Source of the DNA: Streptomyces sp. NBC_00443
Lineage (GTDB): Bacteria > Actinomycetota > Actinomycetes > Streptomycetales > Streptomycetaceae
Assembly (NCBI RefSeq): GCF_036014175.1
Contig: NZ_CP107917.1
Location: 4,588,001-4,652,000 of the forward strand
Direction: 5' to 3'
DNA length: 64,000 nt
The position numbers and the translations under genes are program-made. The notes under the pieces were generated by a model. That model had not been told where the DNA came from. It made no database searches and worked only from the letters and a program-made list of their open reading frames with translations. Positions 44,203-52,528 of this stretch are shown one piece after another (within the stretch, counting starts at the first letter, position 1; the number at the start of each line of letters is the position of its first letter).

Positions 44203-45702
44203 ATGCCCAGTGCAGAGACGACGCCCACAAGCGCGCACGAGCCGGACCTGGTGCGGCCGACCAGGGAGGACGAGGTCGCCGCGAACGGGAGCGAGCTGAT
44301 CGGTGGCCCCATCGGACGGCGGGCCCTGCTCGGCACGTCCTGGTGGACTCCGGTGCGGATCATCGTGCTCGTGGCGATCGGCATGTTCGCCCTCGGGCTG
44401 GTCCAGAAGGCACCTTGCTACAACGGCGGGTGGTTCTTCGGCGCCAGCTCGCAGTACACGCATGCCTGCTACTCGGACATCCCGCACCTGTTCCAGGGAC
44501 GCGGTTTCGCCGACGGGCTGGTGCCGTACTTCGACAAGCTTCCCGGCGACATGGAGTACCTCGAATACCCGGTGCTGACCGGTGTGTTCATGGAAGTCGC
44601 CTCCTGGCTCACGACGGGCAGCGGCAGCATCCAGGACCAGGAGCAGTGGTACTGGATGGTCAACGCCGGGATGCTGATGGTCTGCGTGGCCGTCATCGCC
44701 GTCTGCGTGACCCGCACGCACGCCAGGCGTCCCTGGGACGGCCTGCTGGTCGCCCTGGCGCCTGCCGTGGCGCTGACCGCGACCATCAACTGGGACCTGC
44801 TGGCCGTCGCTCTGACGGCCGCGGCGATGCTGATGTGGTCACGTGGCCGCGGGCTTGCCTTCGGCGTCCTGCTGGGGCTCGCAACCGCCGCGAAGCTCTA
44901 TCCCGTATTCCTGCTCGGCCCGCTGTTCGTCCTGTGCTGGCGCGCGGGAAAGTGGCGGGACTTCGGGAAGGCGCTGGGTGGCACGGCGGTGGCCTGGCTG
45001 GTCGTGAACCTTCCGGTGATGCTTCTTGCCTGGGAAGGCTGGTCGCAGTTCTACCGGTTCAGCCAGGAGCGAGGCGTGGACTTCGGCTCCTTCTGGCTGA
45101 TCCTGGCCCAGAACTCCAGCGACCCGCTGAGCACCGAGACCGTCAACACGTTCGCCACGCTGCTGATGCTGCTGTGCTGTCTCGGCATCGCCGCACTCAC
45201 GCTGACCGCGCCGCGCCGCCCGCGGTTCGCCCAGCTGGCCTTCCTGATCGTCGCGGCGTTCATCCTCACCAACAAGGTCTACTCGCCGCAGTACGTCCTG
45301 TGGCTGGTGCCTCTGGCGGTGCTGGCCCGGCCGAGGTGGCGGGACTTCCTCATCTGGCAGGCCTGCGAGGTGGCGTACTTCCTCGGGATCTGGCTGTACC
45401 TCGCTTACACGACCAGCGGGGACGCCCACAAGGGACTGCCGCCCGACGGCTACCACTGGGCCATCGGCGTGCACCTGCTGGGAACGCTGTACATGTGCGC
45501 CGTGGTCGTACGGGACATCCTCATGCCGGAGCGGGACCCGGTGCGCCGGGCCGGCGACGACGACCCGACGGGGGGCGTCCTCGACGGGGCGGAGGACGTG
45601 TTCGTGCTCGGCCAGGCAGCCCATCCCCCGCGGCACGCGGCCCACTTCGAGGGGCCGCAGGTGGAGTGGGGCAACCGGGGGGCGGCCGAAGGTTCGCTCT
45701 GA
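44203..45702 (+). CDS. GT87-family glycosyltransferase (polyprenol-linked mannosyltransferase-like)
   Basis: 499 residues; ATG 44203 is preferred to 44194 for its spacing to AGGA. Polytopic: about ten to twelve helices starting RIIVLVAIGMFALGL. The first extracytoplasmic loop holds conserved YLEYPVLTGVFME, and AAKLYPVFLL is the marker of GT87/GT-C enzymes. Members use polyprenyl-phosphate sugars outside the membrane, probably for lipoglycans. The order PBP - GT87 - rpsF matches Rv0050-Rv0051-rpsF. A tandem parS pair lies in its 5' region. Confidence 0.85.
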   Translation: MPSAETTPTSAHEPDLVRPTREDEVAANGSELIGGPIGRRALLGTSWWTPVRIIVLVAIGMFALGLVQKAPCYNGGWFFGASSQYTHACYSDIPHLFQGRGFADGLVPYFDKLPGDMEYLEYPVLTGVFMEVASWLTTGSGSIQDQEQWYWMVNAGMLMVCVAVIAVCVTRTHARRPWDGLLVALAPAVALTATINWDLLAVALTAAAMLMWSRGRGLAFGVLLGLATAAKLYPVFLLGPLFVLCWRAGKWRDFGKALGGTAVAWLVVNLPVMLLAWEGWSQFYRFSQERGVDFGSFWLILAQNSSDPLSTETVNTFATLLMLLCCLGIAALTLTAPRRPRFAQLAFLIVAAFILTNKVYSPQYVLWLVPLAVLARPRWRDFLIWQACEVAYFLGIWLYLAYTTSGDAHKGLPPDGYHWAIGVHLLGTLYMCAVVVRDILMPERDPVRRAGDDDPTGGVLDGAEDVFVLGQAAHPPRHAAHFEGPQVEWGNRGAAEGSL

Positions 45703-45728
45703 GCGAACATGGCGTAGACAGTGCAGGT

Positions 45729-45776
45729 GAGAGGCCGAGCACGCGAAAGGCCGAGCACGCGAAAGGCCGTACACGG
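45729..45776. repeat. Three tandem 16-bp repeats leading into a terminator
   Basis: Units at 45729-45744, 45745-45760 (GAAAGGCCGAGCACGC) and 45761-45776; units 1 and 2 differ by one base and unit 3 diverges at its end. The third unit is the left arm of the terminator. Confidence 0.75.
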
Positions 45777-45799
45777 GAGAGTCCGTGTACGGCCTTTCG
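45760..45799. terminator. Bidirectional terminator between GT87 and alanine-racemase-like gene
   Basis: Perfect 17-bp stem, 45760-45776 with 45783-45799, loop of 6, between two converging genes. Confidence 0.85.
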
Positions 45800-45838
45800 T
45801 TGGTGCGGCGTTGCCGACCGAGTGCCGAGTGCGGCAGC

Positions 45839-46870
45839 TCAGCGGTCCACGATCCGGTCGAACTGCGTGGTGGTGTGCCGGAGATGGGCGACGAGCTCAT
45901 CTCCGACCTTCGGCTCGGGCGCGTCCGAGGGAACGAACAGGATCGACACCTGCATATGCGGCGGCTCCGCGAACCAGCGCTGCTTGCCGCCCCACACGAA
46001 GGGAGCCAGGTTCCGGTTGACCGTGGCGAGACCGGCCCGGGCGACGCCCTTGGCGCGCGGCATGACGCCGTGCAGCGCCTTGGGGGCCTCCAGGCCCACC
46101 CCGTGCGACGTACCGCCCGCCACGACCACCAGGAAGCCGTCCGAGGCCGCCTTCTGCTGCCGGTAGCCGAAGCGGTCGCCCTTGGAGACGCGGGTGACGT
46201 CCAGGACCGCACCGCGGTACTCGGTGGCGTCGTGGTCCCCCAGCCACAGCCGGGTGCCGATGCGGGCGCGGAAGCGGGTCTGCGGGAACTGCTGCTGCAG
46301 GCGGGCCAGTTCCTCGGCCTTGAGATGGCTGACGAACATCGTGTGCAGCGGCAGCCGGGCCGCGCGCAGCCGGTCCATCCAGCCGATGACCTCCTCGACG
46401 GCGTCCGAGCCGTCGGTGCGGTCCAGCGGCAGGTGGATGGCGAAGCCCTCGAGCCGGACGTTCTCTATGGCGGCGTGCAGCTGCGGCAGGTCGTGCTCGC
46501 TGACACCGTGCCGCTTCATCGAGGACATCACCTCGATGACGACACGGGCGCCCACGAGGCCGTACACGCCGTCCACCGACGACACCGAGCGGATGACCCG
46601 GTCAGGCAGCGGCACCGGCTCCTCGCCGCGCCGGTACGGCGTCAGAACCAACAGGTCACCGCCGAACCAGTCCTTGATGCGCGCGGCCTCGTACGTCGTG
46701 CCGATCGCGAGGATGTCCGAGCCCAGTCGAGTGGCCTCCTCCGCCAGCCGCTCGTGCCCGAAGCCGTAGCCGTTGCCCTTGCAGACCGGGACGAGTCCCG
46801 GGAACTGCTCCTGCACGTGCTTGTGGTGCGCCCGCCAGCGCGCGGTGTCGACGTAGAGCGTGAGCGCCAT
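45839..46870 (-). CDS. Alanine-racemase-fold PLP protein
   Basis: 343 residues. N-terminal TIM-barrel type of alanine racemase: the PLP lysine is K31 in VCKGNGYGFG, and PLDRTDGSD and FVSHLKAEELARL follow. It is shorter than Alr and has a differing C-terminal part (GYRQQKAASDGF, PPHMQVSILFVPS). Located beside a FemX-like gene (98-base gap, same strand), so a role in peptidoglycan amino acids is plausible; substrate unproven. Confidence 0.8.
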   Translation of the reverse strand: MALTLYVDTARWRAHHKHVQEQFPGLVPVCKGNGYGFGHERLAEEATRLGSDILAIGTTYEAARIKDWFGGDLLVLTPYRRGEEPVPLPDRVIRSVSSVDGVYGLVGARVVIEVMSSMKRHGVSEHDLPQLHAAIENVRLEGFAIHLPLDRTDGSDAVEEVIGWMDRLRAARLPLHTMFVSHLKAEELARLQQQFPQTRFRARIGTRLWLGDHDATEYRGAVLDVTRVSKGDRFGYRQQKAASDGFLVVVAGGTSHGVGLEAPKALHGVMPRAKGVARAGLATVNRNLAPFVWGGKQRWFAEPPHMQVSILFVPSDAPEPKVGDELVAHLRHTTTQFDRIVDR

Positions 46871-46968
46871 GGCCGGACCTGGAACCTTTCTCGTGGCTGC
46901 GGTGTATCAGAGGTATGGAAGCTATCGACAATGCAGCTGTTGACGGTATCGAAGCAGAGAGCGCAAGG

Positions 46969-48087
46969 TCAGCGACGCGACATGTAGATGTCGAGCGCCT
47001 TGTGCAGCAGCTTGTTGAGCGGGAAGTCCCACTCGCCGAGGTACTCGGCGGCCTGGCCGCCGGTGCCCACCTTGAACTGGATCAGGCCGAAGAGGTGGTC
47101 GGTCTCGTCCAGGGAGTCGGAGATGCCGCGCAGGTCGTAGACGGTCGCGCCGAGCGCGTAGGCGTCGCGGAGCATCCGCCACTGCATCGCGTTCGAGGGC
47201 CGGACCTCACGGCCGATGTTGTCGGAGGCGCCGTAGGAGTACCAGACGTGCCCGCCGACGATCAGCATCGTCGCCGCCGACAGGTTCACTCCGTTGTGAC
47301 GGGCGAAGTACAGCCGCATGCGGTTGGGGTCCTCGGAGTTGAGGGCTGTCCACATGCGCTGGAAGTACGACAGCGGGCGCGGGCGGAAGTGGTCGCGCAC
47401 GGCCGTGATCTCGTACAGGCGCTGCCACTCCTCAAGGTCGTGGTAACCGCCCTGGACGACCTCGACGCCGGCCTTCTCGGCCTTCTTGATGTTGCGTCGC
47501 CACAGCTGGTTGAAGTTCTTGTGGACTTCTTCGAGGGAGCGGTTGGCCAGCGGCACCTGGTAGACGTAGCGGGGCTGTACGTCGCCGAAACCGGCCCCGC
47601 CGTCCTCGCCCTGCTGCCAGCCCATGCGGCGGAGCTTGTCGGCGACCTCGAAGGCGCGCGGCTCGATGAAGTCGGCCTCGATGTCACGCAGCCGCTTCAC
47701 GTCCGGGTTCTGGATGCCGGCCTTGATGGACGTGGCCTCCCAGCGCCTGATGATCACCGGGGGGCCCATCTTCACGGAGAAGGCGCCCTGGTTCTTCAGA
47801 TGCGCGAGCATCGGTTCCAGCCAGTCGGTCAGGTTCGGCGTGAACCAGTTGATGACCGGGCCCTCGGGCAGATAGGCGAGATAGCGCTTGATCTTGGGCA
47901 GCTGCCGGTAGAGGACAAGGCCCGCGCCGACGAGTTCACCGGACTTGTCGAACCACCCGAGGCTCTCCGAGCGCCACTCCGCCTTGACGTCTGCCCAGGC
48001 CGGGACCTGCATGTGGCTCGCCGACGGCAGGCTCTGGATGTATGCCAGATGCTGCTCGCGACTGATCGTCCTCAGGGTCAGGCTCAT
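46969..48087 (-). CDS. femX: FemX-type peptidoglycan aminoacyltransferase
   Basis: 372 residues. The two GNAT-like domains of the Fem family are visible (VGAGLVLYRQLPKIKRYLAYLPEGPVI in parts, KKAEKAGVEVV, and FARHNGVNLSAATMLI); the coiled-coil arm is short. FemX attaches the first bridge residue to lipid II (glycine in Streptomyces, which has one-Gly bridges), at the membrane. The alanine-racemase-like gene follows it. Confidence 0.88.
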   Translation of the reverse strand: MSLTLRTISREQHLAYIQSLPSASHMQVPAWADVKAEWRSESLGWFDKSGELVGAGLVLYRQLPKIKRYLAYLPEGPVINWFTPNLTDWLEPMLAHLKNQGAFSVKMGPPVIIRRWEATSIKAGIQNPDVKRLRDIEADFIEPRAFEVADKLRRMGWQQGEDGGAGFGDVQPRYVYQVPLANRSLEEVHKNFNQLWRRNIKKAEKAGVEVVQGGYHDLEEWQRLYEITAVRDHFRPRPLSYFQRMWTALNSEDPNRMRLYFARHNGVNLSAATMLIVGGHVWYSYGASDNIGREVRPSNAMQWRMLRDAYALGATVYDLRGISDSLDETDHLFGLIQFKVGTGGQAAEYLGEWDFPLNKLLHKALDIYMSRR

Positions 48088-48304
48088 TCGGGGCGCTCCT
48101 CGGGCTGGTGTGTCCCCATGGGTTCAGGGGCTCCGGCTCTCGCGCCGAAGCCTACTGCGCCTTGCGAGCGCCCCGACTGGGCGTACGGCAGCTTCGCCCC
48201 GGCCTTGAGGCCGCCGGGGCGTTCGAGGGTGTTCTATGCGCTGCTGTGCCGATGTTCGGAGGTCGGGCTCCGTGACCGGTGCGAGAAGGGCGTGGGCGCA
48301 GGCG

Positions 48305-48613
48305 TCAGAAGCCGCCGAAGAGCCCGCCGTGTGCCATGCCGAGGAAGAAGCCGACTCCGGAGGCGCCGAGACCCACGATCAGGCCGAAGCGCTCACGGGT
48401 CGTCTCCGAGACCCACTGGCCGTAAGCACCGGTAAGGATGCCCACCAGACCGGTCCAGGAGCTGAGCAGGTGCAAGAAGTGGAACTGGGCCGTGATGAAC
48501 GACGTGATGCCGAGCACCAGGGTCACCACGAGCAGGGTGTCCTGGATGGGATGGGACTTTCCGTCCGTGGCGAAGAGGCCTCCGACGGTGTTGGGTCGCA
48601 TTGCCTGTGCCAT
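48305..48613 (-). CDS. Small membrane protein (two to three helices)
   Basis: 102 residues from ATG 48613, fixed by a perfect AGGAGGT. Helices: TLLVVTLVLGITSFITAQF, WTGLVGILTGAYGQWV, GLIVGLGASGVGFFLGMA. Conserved small actinobacterial protein next to rpsF, function not recognised. Longer upstream frame to 48817 is rejected. Confidence 0.78.
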   Translation of the reverse strand: MAQAMRPNTVGGLFATDGKSHPIQDTLLVVTLVLGITSFITAQFHFLHLLSSWTGLVGILTGAYGQWVSETTRERFGLIVGLGASGVGFFLGMAHGGLFGGF

Positions 48614-48876
48614 AGGGCACCTCCTGCGGAAGGCGGCGCATCGTAGCGCCATACACACCCGATGTGTACAGATTGTGGACCAGCGCGGCCGGATTTCAAC
48701 CGGAAGCGGGTGTGCGGGTACTGTGTACCGTCTGCACCGGTGTCTGCCCGGGCCAGCTCGGGGCGACCGCGAGGTCACCCCGATTGTCAGTGGCGGCCGA
48801 TACCGTTGCGTACGCATAACAACCCTCCTGCCACGGAACGACCGTGGCCGCTGAGTCCAAAGGAGGTGGGTTCCAC

Positions 48877-49167
48877 ATGCGTCACTACGAGGTGATGGTC
48901 ATCCTCGACCCCGATCTGGAGGAGCGCGCTGTCGCCCCCCTGATCGAGAACTTCCTCTCCGTCGTCCGTGAGGGCAACGGGAAGGTCGAGAAGGTCGACA
49001 CCTGGGGCCGTCGTCGTCTCTCGTACGAGATCAAGAAGAAGCCCGAGGGCATCTACTCGGTCATCGACCTGCAGGCCGAGCCTGCGGTCGTGAAGGAGCT
49101 CGACCGCCAGATGAACCTGAACGAGTCGGTCCTCCGGACCAAGGTCCTCCGCCCCGAGACCCACTGA
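48877..49167 (+). CDS. rpsF: 30S ribosomal protein S6
   Basis: 96 residues from ATG 48877, fixed by a perfect AAAGGAGGTG; the frame upstream is not protein. HYEVMVILDPDLEERAV start and NLNESVLRTKVL are typical. Begins the rpsF-ssb-rpsR-rplI operon. Confidence 0.97.
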   Translation: MRHYEVMVILDPDLEERAVAPLIENFLSVVREGNGKVEKVDTWGRRRLSYEIKKKPEGIYSVIDLQAEPAVVKELDRQMNLNESVLRTKVLRPETH

Positions 49168-49248
49168 GCTCTCCCGCTCAGCTGATCTCGGGATTCGAGT
49201 AGCAGCAACCAAGCAGCCAGAGCAGCAAACCCGCCGAGAGGTACCCCC

Positions 49249-49847
49249 ATGGCAGGCGAGACCGTCATCACGGTCGTCGGCAATCTTGTCGATGACCCCG
49301 AGCTGCGCTTCACCCCCTCCGGTGCGGCGGTCGCGAAGTTCCGTGTCGCGTCCACTCCCCGCACCTTCGACCGTCAGACGAACGAGTGGAAGGACGGCGA
49401 GAGCCTGTTCCTGACCTGCTCGGTCTGGCGTCAGGCGGCGGAGAACGTCGCGGAGTCGCTCCAGCGAGGCATGCGCGTCATCGTGCAGGGCCGGCTGAAG
49501 CAGCGGTCCTACGAGGACCGCGAGGGCGTCAAGCGCACGGTCTACGAACTGGACGTCGAGGAAGTCGGCGCCAGCCTGCGTAGCGCCACGGCCAAGGTCA
49601 CCAAGACCTCCGGTGGCGCTCGCGGTGGCCAGGGTGGTTACGGCGGCGGTGGCGGCCAGGGTGGCGGCGGCTGGGGTGGAAACTCCGGCGGCGGTCAGCA
49701 GGGCGGCGGCGCTCCCGCCGACGACCCGTGGGCCACCGGCGCTCCCGCCGGTGGCAGCAACCAGGGCGGCGGCGGTGGCGGCGGCTGGGGTGGAAACTCC
49801 GGCGGCGGTCAGCAAGGCGGCGGCTACTCGGACGAACCCCCTTCTAG
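49249..49847 (+). CDS. ssb: Single-stranded DNA-binding protein, 3' end frameshifted
   Basis: OB-fold at about residues 1-110 (GETVITVVGNLVDDPELRF), then a Gly/Gln-rich linker with an internal repeat, ending in the acidic tail SDEPP. The expected end is SDEPPF-stop; instead GACGAACCCCCTTCTAG reads SDEPPS and runs past 50000 across rpsR. Adding one C to the CCCCC run (49837-49841) restores F then TAG at 49845-49847, for 199 residues. The tail is the docking peptide for replication partners and essential, so the shift is very probably a sequencing error. Confidence 0.95.
49660..49814 (+). repeat. Direct repeat in the ssb linker
   Basis: Copies 49660-49700 and 49774-49814 are 41 identical bases, 114 apart (38 codons), encoding WGGNSGGGQQ twice. 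Confidence 0.75.
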
Positions 49848-49904
49848 GCCCCTGGGCCGAGGGTGGGTCGTACCCACACTTCTTGATCACACAGGAGAAA
49901 CATC

Positions 49905-50141
49905 ATGGCGAAGCCGCCTGTGCGCAAGCCGAAGAAAAAGGTCTGCGCATTCTGCAAGGACAAGGTCACGTACGTGGACTACAAGGACACGAACATGCTG
50001 CGGAAGTTCATTTCCGACCGCGGCAAGATCCGTGCCCGCCGCGTGACCGGCAACTGCACGCAGCATCAGCGTGACGTCGCCACGGCCGTGAAGAACAGCC
50101 GTGAGATGGCGCTGCTGCCCTACACCTCCACCGCGCGATAA
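49905..50141 (+). CDS. rpsR: 30S ribosomal protein S18
   Basis: 78 residues from ATG 49905 with AGGAGAAA upstream. Contains CAFCKDKVTYVDYKD, a zinc-type C-x2-C beginning, and the usual RRVTGNCTQHQRDV. Zinc-binding (C+) form, common as one of two S18 paralogues in Streptomyces. Confidence 0.96.
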   Translation: MAKPPVRKPKKKVCAFCKDKVTYVDYKDTNMLRKFISDRGKIRARRVTGNCTQHQRDVATAVKNSREMALLPYTSTAR

Positions 50142-50159
50142 GGGAAGGGTGACCGAAAC

Positions 50160-50606
50160 ATGAAGATCATCCTCACCCACGAGGTCTCCGGCCTCGGAGC
50201 TGCGGGCGACGTCGTCGACGTCAAGGACGGTTACGCTCGCAACTACCTGATCCCGCGGAAGTTCGCTATCCGCTGGACCAAGGGCGGCGAGAAGGACGTC
50301 GAGCAGATCCGTCGTGCTCGTAAGATCCACGAGATCCAGACCATCGAGCAGGCCAACCAGATCAAGGGTCAGCTCGAGGCCGTCAAGGTCCGTCTGGCCG
50401 TTCGCTCTGGCGACGCCGGTCGTCTCTTCGGTTCCGTCACCCCGGCCGACATCGCTTCCGCGATCAAGGCTTCCGGTGGCCCCGAGGTCGACAAGCGCCG
50501 CATCGAGCTCGGTTCGCCGATCAAGACCCTGGGCGCCCACGAGACGTCCGTGCGTCTGCACCCTGAGGTTGCCGCCAAGGTCAACATCGAGGTTGTCGCG
50601 GCCTGA
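50160..50606 (+). CDS. rplI: 50S ribosomal protein L9
   Basis: 148 residues. MKIILTHEVSGLGAAGDVVDVKDGYARNYLIP in parts (VKDGYARNYLIPR), the long helix, and C-terminal domain (LPEVAAKVNIEVV-like). Ends the rpsF operon, 28 bases before a strong terminator. Confidence 0.97.
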   Translation: MKIILTHEVSGLGAAGDVVDVKDGYARNYLIPRKFAIRWTKGGEKDVEQIRRARKIHEIQTIEQANQIKGQLEAVKVRLAVRSGDAGRLFGSVTPADIASAIKASGGPEVDKRRIELGSPIKTLGAHETSVRLHPEVAAKVNIEVVAA

Positions 50607-50633
50607 TTGCTGCGCGCTCGGCTTGAACAGCTG

Positions 50634-50672
50634 AGATGAGGGGCCGTGCCCGCTGGGTACGGCCCCTCATCT
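50634..50672. terminator. rplI terminator
   Basis: Perfect 14-bp stem, 50634-50647 with 50659-50672, with a 11-base loop; 24 bases further lies a parS pair. Confidence 0.8.
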
Positions 50673-50695
50673 GTGCAGTGGGTCAGATCGAGCCC

Positions 50696-50709
50696 GTTTC
50701 ACGTGAAAC
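50696..50709. promoter_or_regulatory. parS site (first of a tandem pair)
   Basis: Exact GTTTCACGTGAAAC between the converging rplI and MATE genes. Confidence 0.9.
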
Positions 50710-50714
50710 AGCGT

Positions 50715-50728
50715 GTTTCACGTGAAAC
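50715..50728. promoter_or_regulatory. parS site (second of a tandem pair)
   Basis: Exact GTTTCACGTGAAAC, separated from the preceding one by 5 bases; ends 2 bases before the MATE stop. Confidence 0.9.
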
Positions 50729-50730
50729 AT

Positions 50731-52068
50731 TCAGCGCGTCGCGCCCGTGACGAGCCAGCGGCCGGAGCGGGTGCGTGCCCAGAGCGTTAGCATGCGCACC
50801 GTCATCATCAGTGTCATGGCTGACCAGATTGCGGTGAGGCCGCCGCCGACCGCGAGGATGAGCAGCGCTACCGGGGTGAACACCGCCAGGGTGAGCACCA
50901 TGGCCCAGGCGAGGTAGGGGCCGTCGCCTGCTCCCATCAGGACGCCGTCCAGGACGAAGACGACGCCGCAGATCGGCTGGGAGAGCGCCACCACGAGCAG
51001 GGCGGGCAGGGCCGTGTTCTGGACGGCCGCGTCGCTGGTGAACAACGGCAGGAAGAGCGGCCGGGCGATCACCACGAGCAGCCCGAGGACGACGCCCGCT
51101 GCGACGCCCCACTCCATCATGCGCCGGCAGACGGCTCGTGCGCCCTCGGTGTCGTCGGCCCCGAGGTACCGCCCGATGATTGCCTGCCCAGCTATGGCGA
51201 TGGCGTCCAGCGCAAAGGCCAGCAGGCTCCACAGCGACAGGATGATCTGGTGCGCAGCGATGTCCGCGTCCCCGAGGCGGGCCGCGACGGCCGTCGCAAT
51301 CATCAGGATGGCCCGCAACGAGAGGGTGCGGACCAGCAGCGGCACTCCGGCTTGTGCGGAGGCCCTTATGCCGACCGCGTCGGGGCGCAGAGAGGCACCG
51401 TGCTCGCGAGCCCCGCGGACGACGACTATGAGATAGACCGCGGCCATGCCCCATTGGGCGATGACCGTGCCCCAGGCGGAGCCTGCGATACCGAGATCGG
51501 CGCCGTAGACGAGACCGACGTTCAGGACGGCATTGGCGACGAAGCCGGCGACAGCGACGTAGAGAGGAGTCTTGGTGTCCTGGAGTCCGCGGAGGACGCC
51601 GGTCGCGGCGAGCACGACGAGCATGGCCGGGATGCCGAGTGCCGAGATCCGTAGATAGGTCGTCGCGTACGGGGCTGCTGTGTCCGAGGCACCGAAGAGT
51701 TCCACGAGAAACGGTGCCGTGGGCAGGACGACCGCGATGACGGCGGCGCCGAGGAGGAGGGCCAGCCAGATGCCGTCCATGCCCTGGCGGATGGCGGCTT
51801 GGAGGTCGCCGGCGCCGACGCGTCGGGCAACGGCCGCTGTGGTGGCGTAGGCGAGGAAGACGAAGACGCTGACGGCCGTCATGAGGAGGGCGGAAGCAAC
51901 CCCGAGCCCGGCGAGCTGTGCTGTGCCGAGATGGCCGACGATCGCGCTGTCGGCGATGACGAAGAGGGGCTCGGCGACGAGTGCGCCGAAGGCCGGGACA
52001 GCCAGTGCGACGATCTCTCGGTCGTGCTGTCGCCGGGCGGCCTTGGGAGTCGCGGGAGCCTGTGTCAT
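50731..52068 (-). CDS. MATE-family efflux transporter
   Basis: 445 residues from ATG 52068. Polytopic with two homologous six-helix halves; VAEPLFVIADSAIVGHLG is the start signature of the DinF branch of multidrug and toxic compound extrusion antiporters. Na+ or H+ driven. Substrate unknown. It converges on rplI. Confidence 0.9.
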   Translation of the reverse strand: MTQAPATPKAARRQHDREIVALAVPAFGALVAEPLFVIADSAIVGHLGTAQLAGLGVASALLMTAVSVFVFLAYATTAAVARRVGAGDLQAAIRQGMDGIWLALLLGAAVIAVVLPTAPFLVELFGASDTAAPYATTYLRISALGIPAMLVVLAATGVLRGLQDTKTPLYVAVAGFVANAVLNVGLVYGADLGIAGSAWGTVIAQWGMAAVYLIVVVRGAREHGASLRPDAVGIRASAQAGVPLLVRTLSLRAILMIATAVAARLGDADIAAHQIILSLWSLLAFALDAIAIAGQAIIGRYLGADDTEGARAVCRRMMEWGVAAGVVLGLLVVIARPLFLPLFTSDAAVQNTALPALLVVALSQPICGVVFVLDGVLMGAGDGPYLAWAMVLTLAVFTPVALLILAVGGGLTAIWSAMTLMMTVRMLTLWARTRSGRWLVTGATR

Positions 52069-52528
52069 GGCCACCAATCTAATCATCCACAGGTAAGAGA
52101 TGCAATGGAGTACTGACCCTTACTCACCGTCTCGTGGTGTGTGCTCTTGTGCACCGTTCGAAGCGATCTTGGTCCGACTGGGGAAGTTTTTCTTCTGCAC
52201 AGCCGGTGGATGGCAAAACAGCAGGTCAGGATCCCTGATCGAGATTTGATGGGGGCTTGTTCACAGGGCTGTCCACCGTGTCGTGCACAGGTTTTGTGGA
52301 GTTCTCCACAGCATCCGGGCCGTCGTCCACATGGCCTGTGGATAACCAGATTGGCTGACGGTGCTTGCAGGCCTACCGTGGTCCGGCGCCCACTCCGTCC
52401 GTCGGCCCGGGAAACCGCCGTACAACCGACGTGCCAGGACCGGAGTTGGGCCTCTCATTTGTCAGTGCCGTGCCGTAGAACAGAGGGGCACGGCGAGGTC
52501 CGCTCGGCGGACGGGAGGAGGCTGCTCG
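52069..52528. other. MATE / dnaB spacer with DnaA-box cluster
   Basis: 460 bases. The middle has five DnaA-like 9-mers (next entry); otherwise only the dnaB promoter and ribosome site. No gene seen. Confidence 0.6.
52269..52345. promoter_or_regulatory. DnaA-box cluster upstream of dnaB
   Basis: Five 9-mers in 77 bases: CTGTCCACC (52269), TGTGGAGTT (52295), TTCTCCACA (52302), TCGTCCACA (52323) and TGTGGATAA (52337, exact E. coli-type consensus). The last is the closest match in the window to TTATCCACA. Placed 180-260 bases upstream of dnaB. Confidence 0.7.

Noticed and set aside
49848..50046. C-terminal extension of SSB past SDEPPS
   Set aside because: Translates rpsR's upstream region and coding sequence in the wrong frame; arises from the one-base loss.
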